From: Trichomonas vaginalis G3
Taxonomy: Eukaryota; Parabasalia; Trichomonadida; Trichomonadidae
Direction of reading: 5' to 3'
DNA: 64,000 nucleotides
Assembly: GCF_026262505.1 (NCBI RefSeq)
Contig: NC_067204.1
Location: 13,038,522 to 13,102,521 of the forward strand
This document shows positions 9,923-20,338 of the stretch, piece after piece. The position numbers and the translations under genes are program-made. The notes under the pieces were generated by a model. That model searched no databases. It saw nothing but the letters and a program-made list of their open reading frames with translations, and was not told where the DNA came from. Position 1 is the first letter of the stretch; each line of letters opens with the position of its first letter.

Positions 9923-11995
9923 CAAGTAAAACTAAAAAAAAATAATTGAGAGAATGTAATTCTTAAAAATGAAATGCTACGAAATGATAACCTTTGTGTA
10001 TGATATCATAAAAGAGCTATATTTCCGCCGAAAACAATAAGAAAAAGCGATGAATCGATTTGAACAAAATTAATTGAGTAAAATGTATTTCTTTATTATA
10101 TGCAAGTAAATATATCTTCTTGCTTTCAAAAACTAAAATTAAATACTTGAGTTCACTTTTTGAAGGAAATAGGACGTTAGTGATATCACATGTAACGATA
10201 GAAATTGTTTACAAACCACTCACGGTAGAATTCAAAACACTTATATTTCTTCAACGAGAAGCTATTCCAGAATAAAAGTTCACTAAATGTCAATACTTTG
10301 GGATGATAAATCGATTCTAATTCACAAATCATTTAAAATGTTTAATTTTGGTGAAGAATTCTCTGACCAAATTCATGAATTCTAAAAAGCTGCATGCATT
10401 TGGGGATTTGAATGATTTTATAAGCTGAACCAAAATATTTAAAAGACAATGCTTGAGAATATAATTGAAATTATTTCGATCGAATCTTCAAAGCATATTT
10501 CTGAGACCTAGGAGGTGAAAAATATATTCATTCACCTTTAATGAATTTGTATTGAAAATGATATTTCTATAATTCAAAAAAATTCTTAATTTTGTTCAAA
10601 ATAATGAAACAAAAATAAGTTAAAATAACTTCAAAAGAATTCCTCGAAGCATTATATTCACCTAAATCAAAGTGTAATAGTCCAATCTTCCAAACTAACA
10701 CAGCGAAAAAAAGCAGATCTCCGAGAAAAAGTTATAAAAAGTGAGATTGCAATTTATAAAAATAAGGATGTCAATTTGGAAGAAAAGTGAGAAAATTCCT
10801 AAAATGCTAAAAATGAATTTTCCAAACGTACTTTTTTATCTCATTTTTTTGATTTTGAAAAAAATTTGGAGAGAAGATCTCTTCGTTTTTGAATTTTGTC
10901 ACGATGGTTTTAAAGTATATTAGACACATGTATTGATATTACTATTTTTGTATATTTTGAGAGAAAATCCCTAAAAAGTGCGAAAATCTGAGACGGTTTG
11001 AGAAAATATATAAACTATTGAAAATTTGAATTAAACTTCTAATTTGGAAAAAAGAAATTTGGAAAGAAGAAAATTCAAAAATCGAGATTTAGACTCAGTA
11101 TCAAATGGAGAACAAAATGTTTCTTCATATGAAGGAAAAATTTTCTTGAAAAGAAATAGAGTTTTTAAAATTTTATTGTATGTAATGAAATAAACAAATA
11201 TTAAAATTATTTTTTGATAACAAGAAAATTCCCAACAGAAAATATTTGAGACAAAGAAAAAAAGAAAATTGAAAAATATTACTCTCCTTTACATTTCATG
11301 AGATTTTCAATTTATTTTCATAAAATTGACAATTTTATACGTTTAGACATAATTGGTAAGTGATTTTGCTTGAAATAAAAATTATTGTTTGTTTACAGCT
11401 ATCAAATAGATTTTTGCTATTTTGATTAAAATTTGTTAATCAAATTAATAATTTTTTTCTAAATATCTTAAATATCTGGATCACTCACTGATACGATGAA
11501 TTAAACGATAAAAATAATACAAACTCAACTAAGTTTCCTGTCTTTCAACCAAAAAATATTATGCAATTTAAATTAAATTGTTTATTCAAAGATAAAACAA
11601 AGATAAAGTAATTATAATTATCATATACTTTATGAATAACTCTCTAATTGGATAAGATTTTCGTACAAATATTTTTATTAATATCGATAAGAATATGTTT
11701 ACCTACTATCACCATATGTCGATAAATGAGAGTAGAGTGATTTTTATCATCGAAACTTTTTAAAAGCTGTAAGCAGGAAGTAATAATCTTGTTTTTTCTG
11801 AGTTAGTTGTAGAACTATTGATGCCCGAGTTATCATTGTGATGCAGAAGGATATCAATGTACTGACTGAAGGATATGAATTGAATTGAATTTTATTGAAT
11901 TTCAATTTGATCAAAATTTGTTGAAATGATATGAATGTGTCAACTTCTGTATCATTCTCCTTCACTCCTTCCTTATTCTTTCGAGAACGAAGCTA

Positions 11996-12013
11996 GCTCA
12001 GCTTTCGCTGAGC
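11996..12013. other. Short perfect hairpin
   Basis: GCTCAGC, loop TTTC, GCTGAGC: a 7-bp GC-rich stem in otherwise AT-rich DNA. It is not followed at once by a T run, so I do not call a terminator. It may be part of a decayed RNA gene or repeat. Confidence 0.35.
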
Positions 12014-12160
12014 GAATTGACACTTTTCATGCCCTAAACGTACATACTCTCAAATTTATCGAAAAAAATTAATACCACCTAAACTAGTATATTCTTATTT
12101 TAAATATGATATTATCCTTATATTCCACACTAAAATCCATTTAAATCAACTTTTAAAAAA

Positions 12161-12181
12161 GTTCGAATCCTGCGCGTCTCA
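12161..12181 (+). pseudogene. tRNA 3'-end fragment
   Basis: The sequence GTTCGAATCC followed by TGCGCGTCTCA and CTTTTT looks like a B box, the 3' side of a T stem, a 7-base acceptor strand, a discriminator A and a Pol III terminator. The 5' parts of the tRNA are absent: upstream bases do not pair with the T stem or the acceptor. It therefore looks like a tRNA-derived scrap or the tail of a decayed tRNA-like repeat. Confidence 0.4.
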
Positions 12182-12565
12182 CTTTTTAAATTTTCCAAAT
12201 GGAAAATTATATTCTCCTAAAGTGAAAACAATTTTCCAAATTGACTTCCTTAATAAAAACCTATAAATTCTTACATACTTCATGAATATTGAAAGAATAA
12301 AGTTGGATAAATTTTACATTGAAAGAGTGTAAAAATTATCACAAATTTTGTCAAAATTAACCAAAACACGCAATATGTTCTTGAATTATAATATAAATGG
12401 AAAACATATATTTTCTGAGATATTCTCAACGATAAAATTTCAATTTGATCCCAAATAAATACTGATAAAATGAGCGATATATTTATAAAATTTTATGAAT
12501 TTAATTGCGATCAAATTTTCTGTTGTTTTCTTTTAAATTTTTGATAGAAAAAAAAATTAAGAAAA

Positions 12566-13249
12566 ATGAGTTTAGCAACCCATCAGGCAGAGTTACGAGT
12601 GTGTCAGGAAATAACTCAGGAATTAATGCAAATGCCATGTGCTGTTTTATTTAATGAACCAGTGAAAGCAAAGCTTAAAGATTACGAACGTTATGTAAAA
12701 GTAATCAAAAATCCACAAGACTTAGGTACTATTCTAAAACGTCTTCAATCCTCTGAGTATCAGAACTATCAACAATGGGAAAAAGATATTGCATTAGTAT
12801 GGAGTAACGCAGAAGCTTATAATGGAAAAGATTCATATGTCACTCAAATTGCAAGGCACATGGCAAAGCAATGCGAATCTATGAAAAAAAGAATATCAAT
12901 GCAGAAAATTTCAGGCTGGATGAAATATTTATACATATGGAGAGAAAAATTAGATAAGCTGTTAGTGTCACCGCCACAATCTTCAACAATTCGATTTTTC
13001 CCAGATATTAAATACATTCCTCCAGAGTATAAACCACTTACAAGTAAAGAAAAAGATCAATTAATTGAGCAGAGTCGAATAGTTGCGAAAGGTGATGATT
13101 TAAAGCACATAGCTAAAATAGTTGAACTGGATCCTCAAGGAGAAATTAAAGATGACAACGTTGTTATTAATGTTGATTTATTATCACCAAAAACTTTATA
13201 TAGCCTTCAAAAATTTTACAAAAAGCGGGTATCAGAACTTAATGAGTAG
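12566..13249 (+). CDS. Bromodomain protein
   Basis: A 227-residue protein with a bromodomain over about residues 10-110, the acetyl-lysine reader found in chromatin proteins. Visible marks are the ZA-loop region with VIKNPQDLGTILKRL and the acetyl-lysine pocket WSNAEAYN near 91-98, matching the family's N-A-x-x-Y-N. A predicted helical region and a basic carboxyl end follow. Small stand-alone bromodomain proteins are numerous in trichomonads. Likely nuclear, binding acetylated histones. The bromodomain is seen; targets are unknown. Confidence 0.88.
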   Translation: MSLATHQAELRVCQEITQELMQMPCAVLFNEPVKAKLKDYERYVKVIKNPQDLGTILKRLQSSEYQNYQQWEKDIALVWSNAEAYNGKDSYVTQIARHMAKQCESMKKRISMQKISGWMKYLYIWREKLDKLLVSPPQSSTIRFFPDIKYIPPEYKPLTSKEKDQLIEQSRIVAKGDDLKHIAKIVELDPQGEIKDDNVVINVDLLSPKTLYSLQKFYKKRVSELNE

Positions 13250-13392
13250 ATTTCTTCATTTATTTTGTTTGTTATTTGGATTTAAACCATTAATTTAAAA
13301 AACATTTATTTTATTTCAGACATTTTATAAAGAAAAGTTATGACTTCTGACAGAACTTAATATTATAAACAAAGATATACTGTAAATATTGC

Positions 13393-14229
13393 TTAAGGCT
13401 CTAATTCCCAGATGAAAGCGTTCTGAAGCTCATATGTAGGATCTGATTTCATATCAGTCAATCTCTTGACTTCTTCTGTTGGTTCCTTTTCCTCTGTTTC
13501 AGGTTTATCATTAAGATTTTCTGTATACATTAATCTAACTTGAATTGGAGTAATAGTTATATGTGGTAAAGTCTTAAGTGGGAATGGTGGATTGATATCA
13601 ACTTCATATAATTGTCCCGATTCGTTACTAACTGAAATATGATTTCCTTCGATTTTAATTGAATCTTCCACAGCGCGAGCAAAGTAAAGGACAACTGTAA
13701 CAACTGCTTCATCAACACTCATGTAGAACTGAGCTGGTTTTGGTGGATTTTCACCTTCTTTCTTTGTGACTGACATTTGACCATTTTGGACAATTACTTC
13801 TGTCTCTGGGAGTTCTGGTATTTGCTCTTCAGAAAGAACCTCAAAACCTGCAAACTTTGCAACATCTTCTTTAGTATATTTTTTAACTGGTGGAGGTTTA
13901 ACTTTTAATTGAACTGTAAGGATTGGAGCCTTCCATTTTGCATTCATGTCATCTAAAAGTACTTCGAATGGTAAAGGAATATCAAAATTGTGAATTCCTG
14001 CTTTAATGTGTGCCTTTTTTGGTAAAACGCTTAAATCAATTGTCTTATAATCTGTTACACCAGGAAGACCAATGTGAAGAAGTAAATTTCTTGGTGGTAA
14101 TTGTGCTCGATCTGCGTCTGTTGAATCTTCCATGTAATCACCATAATCAAAGATGCCCTGACGGACAATTTCGTATCCTGCCAGTGTATCTGTCATTATA
14201 ACTCCATTCTTTGACCTAAGTTTTTCCAT
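13393..14229 (-). CDS. PIH1/CS-domain protein, possible dynein assembly factor
   Basis: A 278-residue acidic protein. Residues about 45-110 (LLLHIGLPGV, DLSVLPKKAHIK, FDIPLPFEVL, then KAPILTVQLKV) follow the strand pattern of the PIH1 carboxyl-terminal CS domain, a p23-like fold that works with Hsp90. A second beta-rich segment lies at about 165-235, followed by a charged tail. Relatives such as DNAAF6/PIH1D3 help fold axonemal dyneins, which would suit a flagellated cell. I am fairly sure of the CS-like fold and less sure of the dynein role. Confidence 0.55.
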   Translation of the reverse strand: MEKLRSKNGVIMTDTLAGYEIVRQGIFDYGDYMEDSTDADRAQLPPRNLLLHIGLPGVTDYKTIDLSVLPKKAHIKAGIHNFDIPLPFEVLLDDMNAKWKAPILTVQLKVKPPPVKKYTKEDVAKFAGFEVLSEEQIPELPETEVIVQNGQMSVTKKEGENPPKPAQFYMSVDEAVVTVVLYFARAVEDSIKIEGNHISVSNESGQLYEVDINPPFPLKTLPHITITPIQVRLMYTENLNDKPETEEKEPTEEVKRLTDMKSDPTYELQNAFIWELEP

Positions 14230-14759
14230 AAGTGTTTTGAAAAGTGCCCGTTATTAATTTTCATCAACAAAAGAAAGGGGGTAACAGTAAATACCTATTG
14301 ATTATATAAGTGTTTGTTATATTAACAAAATATTTGGCCATAGCTCCTACAACAATATATTAAAGCGTGAAAACATTTCTTTATTAAATTTAAAAAGTTG
14401 AGAGATATTTTCAGAGATTTCTTAACAACAAACTAGGAAGTACTGCATGATGCATCACGAGTTAGAAGCAGGTTATGAACTCTCGAACTAATAATTGATT
14501 TTGGATTATTTTTGAATGCTAATATATATTCAGCTGAAATTAATTAGAAACTGATTAGATTTCGAAATAAAATTTGATAAAAATAGTATTTAAGAGATAA
14601 TAATTATCTAAACTAATTAGAAGTAGATAGACAATTGTAGTCTATAATGAAGTTATCCGATGTTCTGAACAATTTTGCGAGTATTTCAAATTAATATTAT
14701 TTTGAACGTCAACTCAGACTAAAATAGTTCTCTTTTATGAAGCATCTTAAATAGAAACA
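14230..14759. other. Intergenic, 0.5 kb
   Basis: AT-rich spacer between the PIH1-like gene's start and the end of the ankyrin gene. No supported feature. Confidence 0.5.
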
Positions 14760-14847
14760 CTAATACTTTGCACCATATGATCTAAGAAGTTTGATGATAA
14801 CTTGATTATCCATAAGCGTTGCAATTTGAAGAGCGGTTTTTCCAAGT

Positions 14848-15975
14848 TTATTTTTTTTCATTGATATTTATACCATGTGAAATAAGAAGTTCAGCGATTT
14901 CTATACTATTTTTATCTGCTGCTGTATGAAAAGCGGTTTGTCCATAATTATTTTTTTCATTGATATTTATGCCATGTGAAATAAGAAGTTCGGCTGTTTC
15001 TTTATTATTATATTCTGCTGCTTTATGAAGAGCGGTTTCTCCATAATTATCTTTTGTATTGATATTTGCACCATTTGATAGGAAATATTCGCAAAGAGAT
15101 GGAATATTAAACATTGCCGAATTAAAAAAGCATTTGTTAATATCATTAGTTTGATCGAAATAAATTAAAAATGATTCAAGATTATTATACAGTACACAAT
15201 AGTCCAAATCGATCTTTATATTGTGCTCATTCATCAAGAATGTAACAAAATCAATGTTGTGTGAAATAATTGCATATTCCATGCATTCTTTATTTGGTTT
15301 CTGATGTTTCAAACATTCACTCATGATCTCTGCATTTCCTCCTAAAAATGATAATTCTAGACATTCTTGAGTTATTTCTGAGTTAAATTTCGTCCTTAGG
15401 AATTTGAAACAATCAACTGCTCCATGGTAACAACACAATTCAAGTAACGAATTTCCTTCGAAAGAATATGGATATAAATCGCTTTTAAGTTTTTGATCTT
15501 TATTAAATCCTTCTCTTTCAGTAAATGAGATAAATGTTTCTAAGTCATTATTCATAATTGCTCTGAAAATTGTATTTTCTGTATGAATATCAAGATTTTC
15601 TGAATTATCTTCTTCAAAATCTTTGTATTTATCTAATTTAATTCCATATTCTTTGTAAAACAGTAATCTTGATATATATTCAACCGAGCTGCCATCTTCC
15701 CCATGATAATCATCAGATAAGAGTTTGATAAGAGATAAATATGACTTTGTATAGCGATTATTATACGGAATGATATTTAAAATGTCTTCCATAATCTTTT
15801 TTGGTGGGCATATCTTTGAATCAATCAATTCTGTTTTGATCATTTTGTAAATATCTTTTAATTCTTCTTCTTTTTCCGTTTTCAGCTGATACAATGCATT
15901 ATGCAAATCTATGTAGTATTTATATATACTTCGCAATTCACAGTATTTATTTGGATGGATGTCTTGGTCACACAT
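14848..15975 (-). CDS. Ankyrin-repeat protein (DUF3447-like), left paralogue, frameshifted end
   Basis: A 375-residue protein: an N-terminal helical region, a block typical of trichomonad ankyrin proteins (DUF3447-like), then standard 33-residue ankyrin repeats such as TALHKAAEYNNKETAELLIS. Such repeats bind other proteins; the partner is unknown. It is a close paralogue of the plus-strand gene at 23614. The frame stops at INEKK inside a run of eight A's. Just beyond, another frame continues the final repeat (LGKTALQIATL...LLRSYGAKY) to a stop at 14760, so one base has changed in the A run and the last repeat is lost. The start ATG is only 22 bases from the TTAA-flanked element, so the original promoter may be displaced. 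Confidence 0.8.
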   Translation of the reverse strand: MCDQDIHPNKYCELRSIYKYYIDLHNALYQLKTEKEEELKDIYKMIKTELIDSKICPPKKIMEDILNIIPYNNRYTKSYLSLIKLLSDDYHGEDGSSVEYISRLLFYKEYGIKLDKYKDFEEDNSENLDIHTENTIFRAIMNNDLETFISFTEREGFNKDQKLKSDLYPYSFEGNSLLELCCYHGAVDCFKFLRTKFNSEITQECLELSFLGGNAEIMSECLKHQKPNKECMEYAIISHNIDFVTFLMNEHNIKIDLDYCVLYNNLESFLIYFDQTNDINKCFFNSAMFNIPSLCEYFLSNGANINTKDNYGETALHKAAEYNNKETAELLISHGININEKNNYGQTAFHTAADKNSIEIAELLISHGININEKK

Positions 15976-16000
15976 TAATAATTTTTTAAATGCGTTTTAA

Positions 16001-17041
16001 GGGTGCACACGAGAGGATCATGTAAACTTCAGAATTTAGAACCTTATTTTTAGGCATTATCTTGGCTACCTATTTAGGCTCGAAAAGCAAAAAATATCAA
16101 AAAATACAACTTGAGTCCATTATGACCCTTTCATGGAGGTAGTTTTTATCCGCTAGTATTTTCCCTTTGAATTTCTTTACAATTCGAAATCAAATTCAAA
16201 ACTCAGTAGAAGAAAGGAAGAATCGACTTACTACGGTTGTAATACGAATAAATACATATATTTAATTATTTTTATTTACATAATAATTGTTTGAATCTCA
16301 TATTCCATCAAATTTTTAAATAAAAACATTAAAATGTTGAAAATGTTCATATATTTTAATAGGGTTTTGGCACTTTATTGAGGAATTACTACATACATAG
16401 TCGAACTGAACTTGATATTTTGAAATTTAAATTATTTATCAAAATTAAAATTTAACTTGAAATTTATAATTATTTAGTCATATTTTGCATAATTCTAAGT
16501 AGATTTTGTAAAAAATCAAGAAAGAAAAATTTTAACGTGCTTTATTTTTTCTTTTTATAATAATACATATTATTATATAATTAACATATTCATAATGTTT
16601 CACCCTTTCAAAAATATAATCCTCCTCCTCTCAAATAAACGTACATACGGGTGGCCTCTTTTTTCAAAAAATTAAAATTTGAAATTTTGGGCTCAAATAT
16701 TAGAGATTTTTTCAACCTTCAACGATATATGTTGTCTATATCAGACCTCCTTTCTTTTTGATACTTAACATTGTTCCTAAATCTTAGCCGTTAAGGCTGT
16801 TCTGAAAATATTTTTTTTTTCGAAAAAATTCGAAAAAAATTCTTAAAATTCAAAAATCCCTTAATTCCTGAGGATTTTGGAAAAAAGTTTTTACATGAAC
16901 ATGTGTATATTATATGAAGTATATTGATAAGGTAAAAATCAAATTTTATTGCATATTCATCGAGAAAATAAACTGATGAATCCCTCAAAATTGAGAGGGT
17001 AATCCTCCTCCTCTCAAATAAACGTACATACGGGTGCACCC
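16001..17041. mobile_element. 1.04-kb non-autonomous element with TTAA target duplication
   Basis: The ends are GGGTGCAC (16001-16008) and its inverse GTGCACCC (17034-17041), flanked on both sides by TTAA (15997-16000 and 17042-17045). A TTAA duplication is the hallmark of piggyBac-type transposition. No transposase frame is present, so it would need one supplied in trans. Inside, a 36-bp sequence at 16618-16653 is repeated exactly at the right end (17001-17036), suggesting an internal duplication or a nested older end. It lies directly before the ankyrin gene's start codon. Boundaries are seen; piggyBac affiliation is inferred from the TTAA alone. Confidence 0.6.
16618..16653 (+). repeat. 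36-bp exact repeat, first copy (second at 17001-17036)
   Basis: Both copies begin AATCCTCCTCC and end ACGTACATACGGGTG and are identical over 36 bases, 383 bp apart. The second copy forms the right terminus of the TTAA-flanked element. Its core TAAACGTACATAC occurs once more at 12035-12047. Confidence 0.85.
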
Positions 17042-17543
17042 TTAAGCCAATGGAAGTTACATGCAAAGTTATAAATTAAACTTGTATATATTTTTCCCAA
17101 AGTTCTTTCAATTTTATTGATAAATTAGATGATTTTAAAATTTGAATTCTCAGTTTTGGCAATAAGCATCTATAAAGCGGTCCAGATGGTCTCAATTTTT
17201 GGCAAAAAATCATTTTTACAAAAAATTTGATCATAAAAATTCGCTTTCGTATGACTTAGAAGGATATACTTAAGATAACAAATTATATACCTGATAATAG
17301 AAAGTTTTACATGAAATATATTGAGAATGTGTTTGAATAATTGAAATTTCCTAATAAAAAGTTATTTAATGGATCTTTCTAGATGGGAATCTGTCTAACA
17401 TCAATCTAATTTCCTTTCAAATACATAGAAAATGCATAAAAGCCATAAAAGAGTTAAAAAAAAACGAAAGAAAGAAAGGAAAAGGCTTTTTTGTTATTGT
17501 TTATTGTTTAGCACAATGGTGGGGGAGCAAGCTCCATTCTCTA

Positions 17544-17713
17544 AGCTAGTTAGAACTTACCAAATATAACTAGCTTATAACTCCATTGTATATTTGTAAA
17601 TATTGGTCACTGATTATTATAAATATATTTGGTAAGTTCTAACTAGCTTATAACTCCAATGGTGGAGGAGCAAACTCCATTGTATATTTGTAAATATTGG
17701 TCACTGATTATTA
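17544..17713. repeat. Mixed direct and inverted repeat 3' of the GFAT gene
   Basis: A segment starting AACTAGCTTATAACTCCA is present at 17568-17619 and again at 17641-17713; the second copy carries about 21 extra bases. A 24-bp stretch at 17544-17567 is repeated in inverse at 17625-17648, so the region can form a stem. It lies about 120-290 bases beyond the stop codon of the glucosamine-6-phosphate synthase gene. The rest of 17046-17831 is AT-rich with nothing else supported. Confidence 0.75.
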
Positions 17714-17831
17714 CTACTTAAAGTTGGACTACTTCTGGTGAAAAAAAAAATGGAAAATCTTTATTTTTTTCCATTGTGCAAAAAAAGAAGGAGTTAATTT
17801 TTTTGGAAGAACAAGAAAAAAAGAAATGTTT

Positions 17832-19940
17832 TTATGCGACTGTGACAGCCTTAGCCAAGTTTCTTGGTCTGTCTACATTGATTCCCTTCTGCAAAGCGAC
17901 GTAGTACGCGAGTAACTGCATTGGGATGATGTTTACAATCATCTGTGTCCACTGGCAAGTCTTTGGAACAATAACTAACCAGTCAGAGAACTCCTTGACT
18001 CTTGGGATATCATCCTGTGTTGCAACAACGAGGACTTTAGCACCACGAGCTTTGATTTGCTGGAGAGAAGACTGTGTAGCAGCGAGCATTTCGTCATCTT
18101 CTCCTGTAGCAATGAAAATAACCATTGAATGGTCATCGATCAAAGCCAATGGTCCGTGTTTGAGTTCGCCGGCCATGAGACCTTCGGAGTGGATGTAAGT
18201 GAGTTCCTTGATCTTCAGAGCTGTTTCTCTGGCTGTTGCGTAATGTGTCTTTCTGCCCAACATGATCAAGTTCTGTTCGTTTGCAACGAAAGGAGCGATC
18301 TCTTGAATTGTTGGAGAAAGCTTCAATGTCTCTTCGACAATGGATGGAAGAGATGCCAAGGCTTGAAGAGCTTTCTTTCTCTCCTTTCTCTGGGAAATCG
18401 AATCTTGCATCAGCAAAAGAAGGAACATTATGAGTGCTTCGATCATTGATGTGTAGCACTTTGTTGATGCAACACCGATTTCGATACCTGCGTTGAGGTG
18501 AATGCCGCAATGTGTTCCTCGGGAGATTGATGAGCCAGGAGTATTGTTGATACCAACACAGAATGCACCGGCGCTCTTGCAGTACTCTAAAGCAGTTAAT
18601 GTATCAGCTGTTTCGCCTGATTGGGAAAGGAATACGCAAACATCATCTCTGAAAATGACTGGTTTGCGATCATTGAAGTCGGAAGCGACCTCAACGAAAA
18701 TTCTCTGCTTCGTATATTGTTCGAAAAGTGGTCTAACTGCAAGAGCAGCGTTGTATGATGTACCACAAGCGATGAAAATGAGGTATTTCGAGTTTTTGAT
18801 TGTATCGATGTGAGGTATCATACCACCGAGGTGTATATCTGTACTTCCTGGTAAAATTCTGCCTCTCATTGTAGAAGCTAATGATTGTGGCTGTTCCATG
18901 ATTTCCTTATGCATGAAATGTCCGTATTTGCCCTTAGCGATGTTTTCAAGTGAGAGTTGGAGTGTTTCTAATGAACGTGTTGAGTTGGTCTGGACATTTG
19001 TTGGAGCTGTGTTGATAATGTCGACACCTTCCTCGGAAATGTGGACAATATCCCAGTCTTCGAGGATAATGACGTTCTTTGTGTACTCAGCAAAGGCAGG
19101 AGCGTCAGATGCAAGGAAAAGTTCGCCTGGCTTTGGAGCTGAGTGGGAAATTGGCTCACCAAAGTCATGGATGGAACCAACTCTGTCTTCTCTCTTCATA
19201 TCAATGGAGCGAGCTGCTTGTGAATATTGTTTATCGCCATCATAAACAAGACCAAGGAGTAATGGGGAAGAAAGACGGCAGGCAATGACTTCATTTGGAT
19301 AAATGGATGATTTGAAAACAGCGCCGAATGTTCCTTCGACAAGTTTCATTGTATTTGCAATAACTTGGAGGAATGTTGGCTGTCTGCCGAGTTCAACTGT
19401 GAGCTTGTTATACATGAACAAGGCAAGCTTGGCCAAAACTTCTGTGTCTGTCTCAGAAGTGAATTCTGCTTTGGAATTCTTTTCATCTTCGATCAAGATT
19501 TCGGTATCATCGTTGTTTTGTTTAGGTGAAACAGAGAATGTTGGTTCTTGAAGCAATCTGTTCTTCATTTCGGCATAATTTGAAATAATACCGTTGTGAA
19601 CAACGACAAATTCCATCTTTGGAGACGAAATATGCGGGTGAGCATTTCCAGCTGTTGGTGGACCGTGTGTAGCCCACCTTGTATGGGCAATGGCAACATG
19701 ATTTTCGAAAATTGTCTCATTTGTAAGATAATCTTTGATGAGATTTAAGAGATTATCAACTGTTCCCTTGGACTTTGCAGTGACGATCATGCGCTCGTAT
19801 TCGTTACCGATATCAAATGCAATTCCGCATGAGTCGTAACCTCTGTACTCTAGCTTTTTAAGACCTCCAAGAAGCTTTATAAGGATGTCTTTAAGCTTTT
19901 TATCTTTAATGAAATTCATGTAAGCAAAGATACCGCACAT
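17832..19940 (-). CDS. GFPT: Glutamine--fructose-6-phosphate aminotransferase (isomerizing)
   Basis: A 702-residue enzyme making glucosamine-6-phosphate from fructose-6-phosphate and glutamine, the first step of the hexosamine and glycoconjugate pathway. The start MCGIF supplies the N-terminal catalytic Cys2 of the glutamine amidotransferase domain, with RWATHG and HNGIISNY downstream. Two SIS sugar-isomerase domains follow: GCGTSYNAA, SQSGETADT and GVASTKCYTS near 390-510, then HSEGLMAGELKHGPLAL near 610, ending in LAKAVTVA, which carries the conserved lysine near the carboxyl terminus. The amidotransferase domain has the long insert typical of eukaryotic enzymes. Full length, with higher G+C and codon bias than its neighbours, suggesting strong expression. 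Confidence 0.97.
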   Translation of the reverse strand: MCGIFAYMNFIKDKKLKDILIKLLGGLKKLEYRGYDSCGIAFDIGNEYERMIVTAKSKGTVDNLLNLIKDYLTNETIFENHVAIAHTRWATHGPPTAGNAHPHISSPKMEFVVVHNGIISNYAEMKNRLLQEPTFSVSPKQNNDDTEILIEDEKNSKAEFTSETDTEVLAKLALFMYNKLTVELGRQPTFLQVIANTMKLVEGTFGAVFKSSIYPNEVIACRLSSPLLLGLVYDGDKQYSQAARSIDMKREDRVGSIHDFGEPISHSAPKPGELFLASDAPAFAEYTKNVIILEDWDIVHISEEGVDIINTAPTNVQTNSTRSLETLQLSLENIAKGKYGHFMHKEIMEQPQSLASTMRGRILPGSTDIHLGGMIPHIDTIKNSKYLIFIACGTSYNAALAVRPLFEQYTKQRIFVEVASDFNDRKPVIFRDDVCVFLSQSGETADTLTALEYCKSAGAFCVGINNTPGSSISRGTHCGIHLNAGIEIGVASTKCYTSMIEALIMFLLLLMQDSISQRKERKKALQALASLPSIVEETLKLSPTIQEIAPFVANEQNLIMLGRKTHYATARETALKIKELTYIHSEGLMAGELKHGPLALIDDHSMVIFIATGEDDEMLAATQSSLQQIKARGAKVLVVATQDDIPRVKEFSDWLVIVPKTCQWTQMIVNIIPMQLLAYYVALQKGINVDRPRNLAKAVTVA

Positions 19941-20338
19941 TATTCCGATATGTGAACAGATTTGTTCAAAAATCTCGGAGACAGTTTAAAAAATGATCTA
20001 GATCATCTTGATACCTAATATAGAGATATTTTTGTTTGGTCGCTTATTTCCTATGATTCAATGGCTTTCAATTTAGGATAACGTAAAAGTGATAAGTTTT
20101 TTCGTAATTTCCAAATTAAAATGATTACCTAATTAAGTTTTTATTATTACAAACTTAATCCAATATCTGACCAAATAAATTTTGAATTCTAATCAATAAA
20201 TATCAACGATTCTTTAATTCTTTTCCAATTTTGAATTTGCGTTTCTTACTCAAAAAGTTCAAATCAATTTTCTGATCAGAGAATTTTATTCATTGGTTTT
20301 GATAATTTCTAATTAAACTGATATAAATTGTTAGGTGT

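Larger units (their letters stand above)
9923..12565. other. Gene-poor spacer, 2.6 kb
   Basis: The second-longest host stretch without an intact gene. It is rich in A and T runs, and the short open frames inside are low-complexity and not convincing. Two small items are listed separately: a perfect 7-bp hairpin (11996-12013) and a tRNA 3'-end fragment (12161-12181). TAAACGTACATAC at 12035-12047 also occurs in the TTAA-flanked element at 16-17 kb. Confidence 0.5.

Noticed and set aside
10741-10923. Short plus-strand open frame in the 2.6-kb spacer
   Set aside because: Composition is Lys/Phe/Ile-biased as expected from AT-rich noncoding DNA; no domain and no start signal.
11747-11965. Minus-strand 72-residue open frame
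   Set aside because: Low complexity, isolated, with no family resemblance or promoter-like motif.
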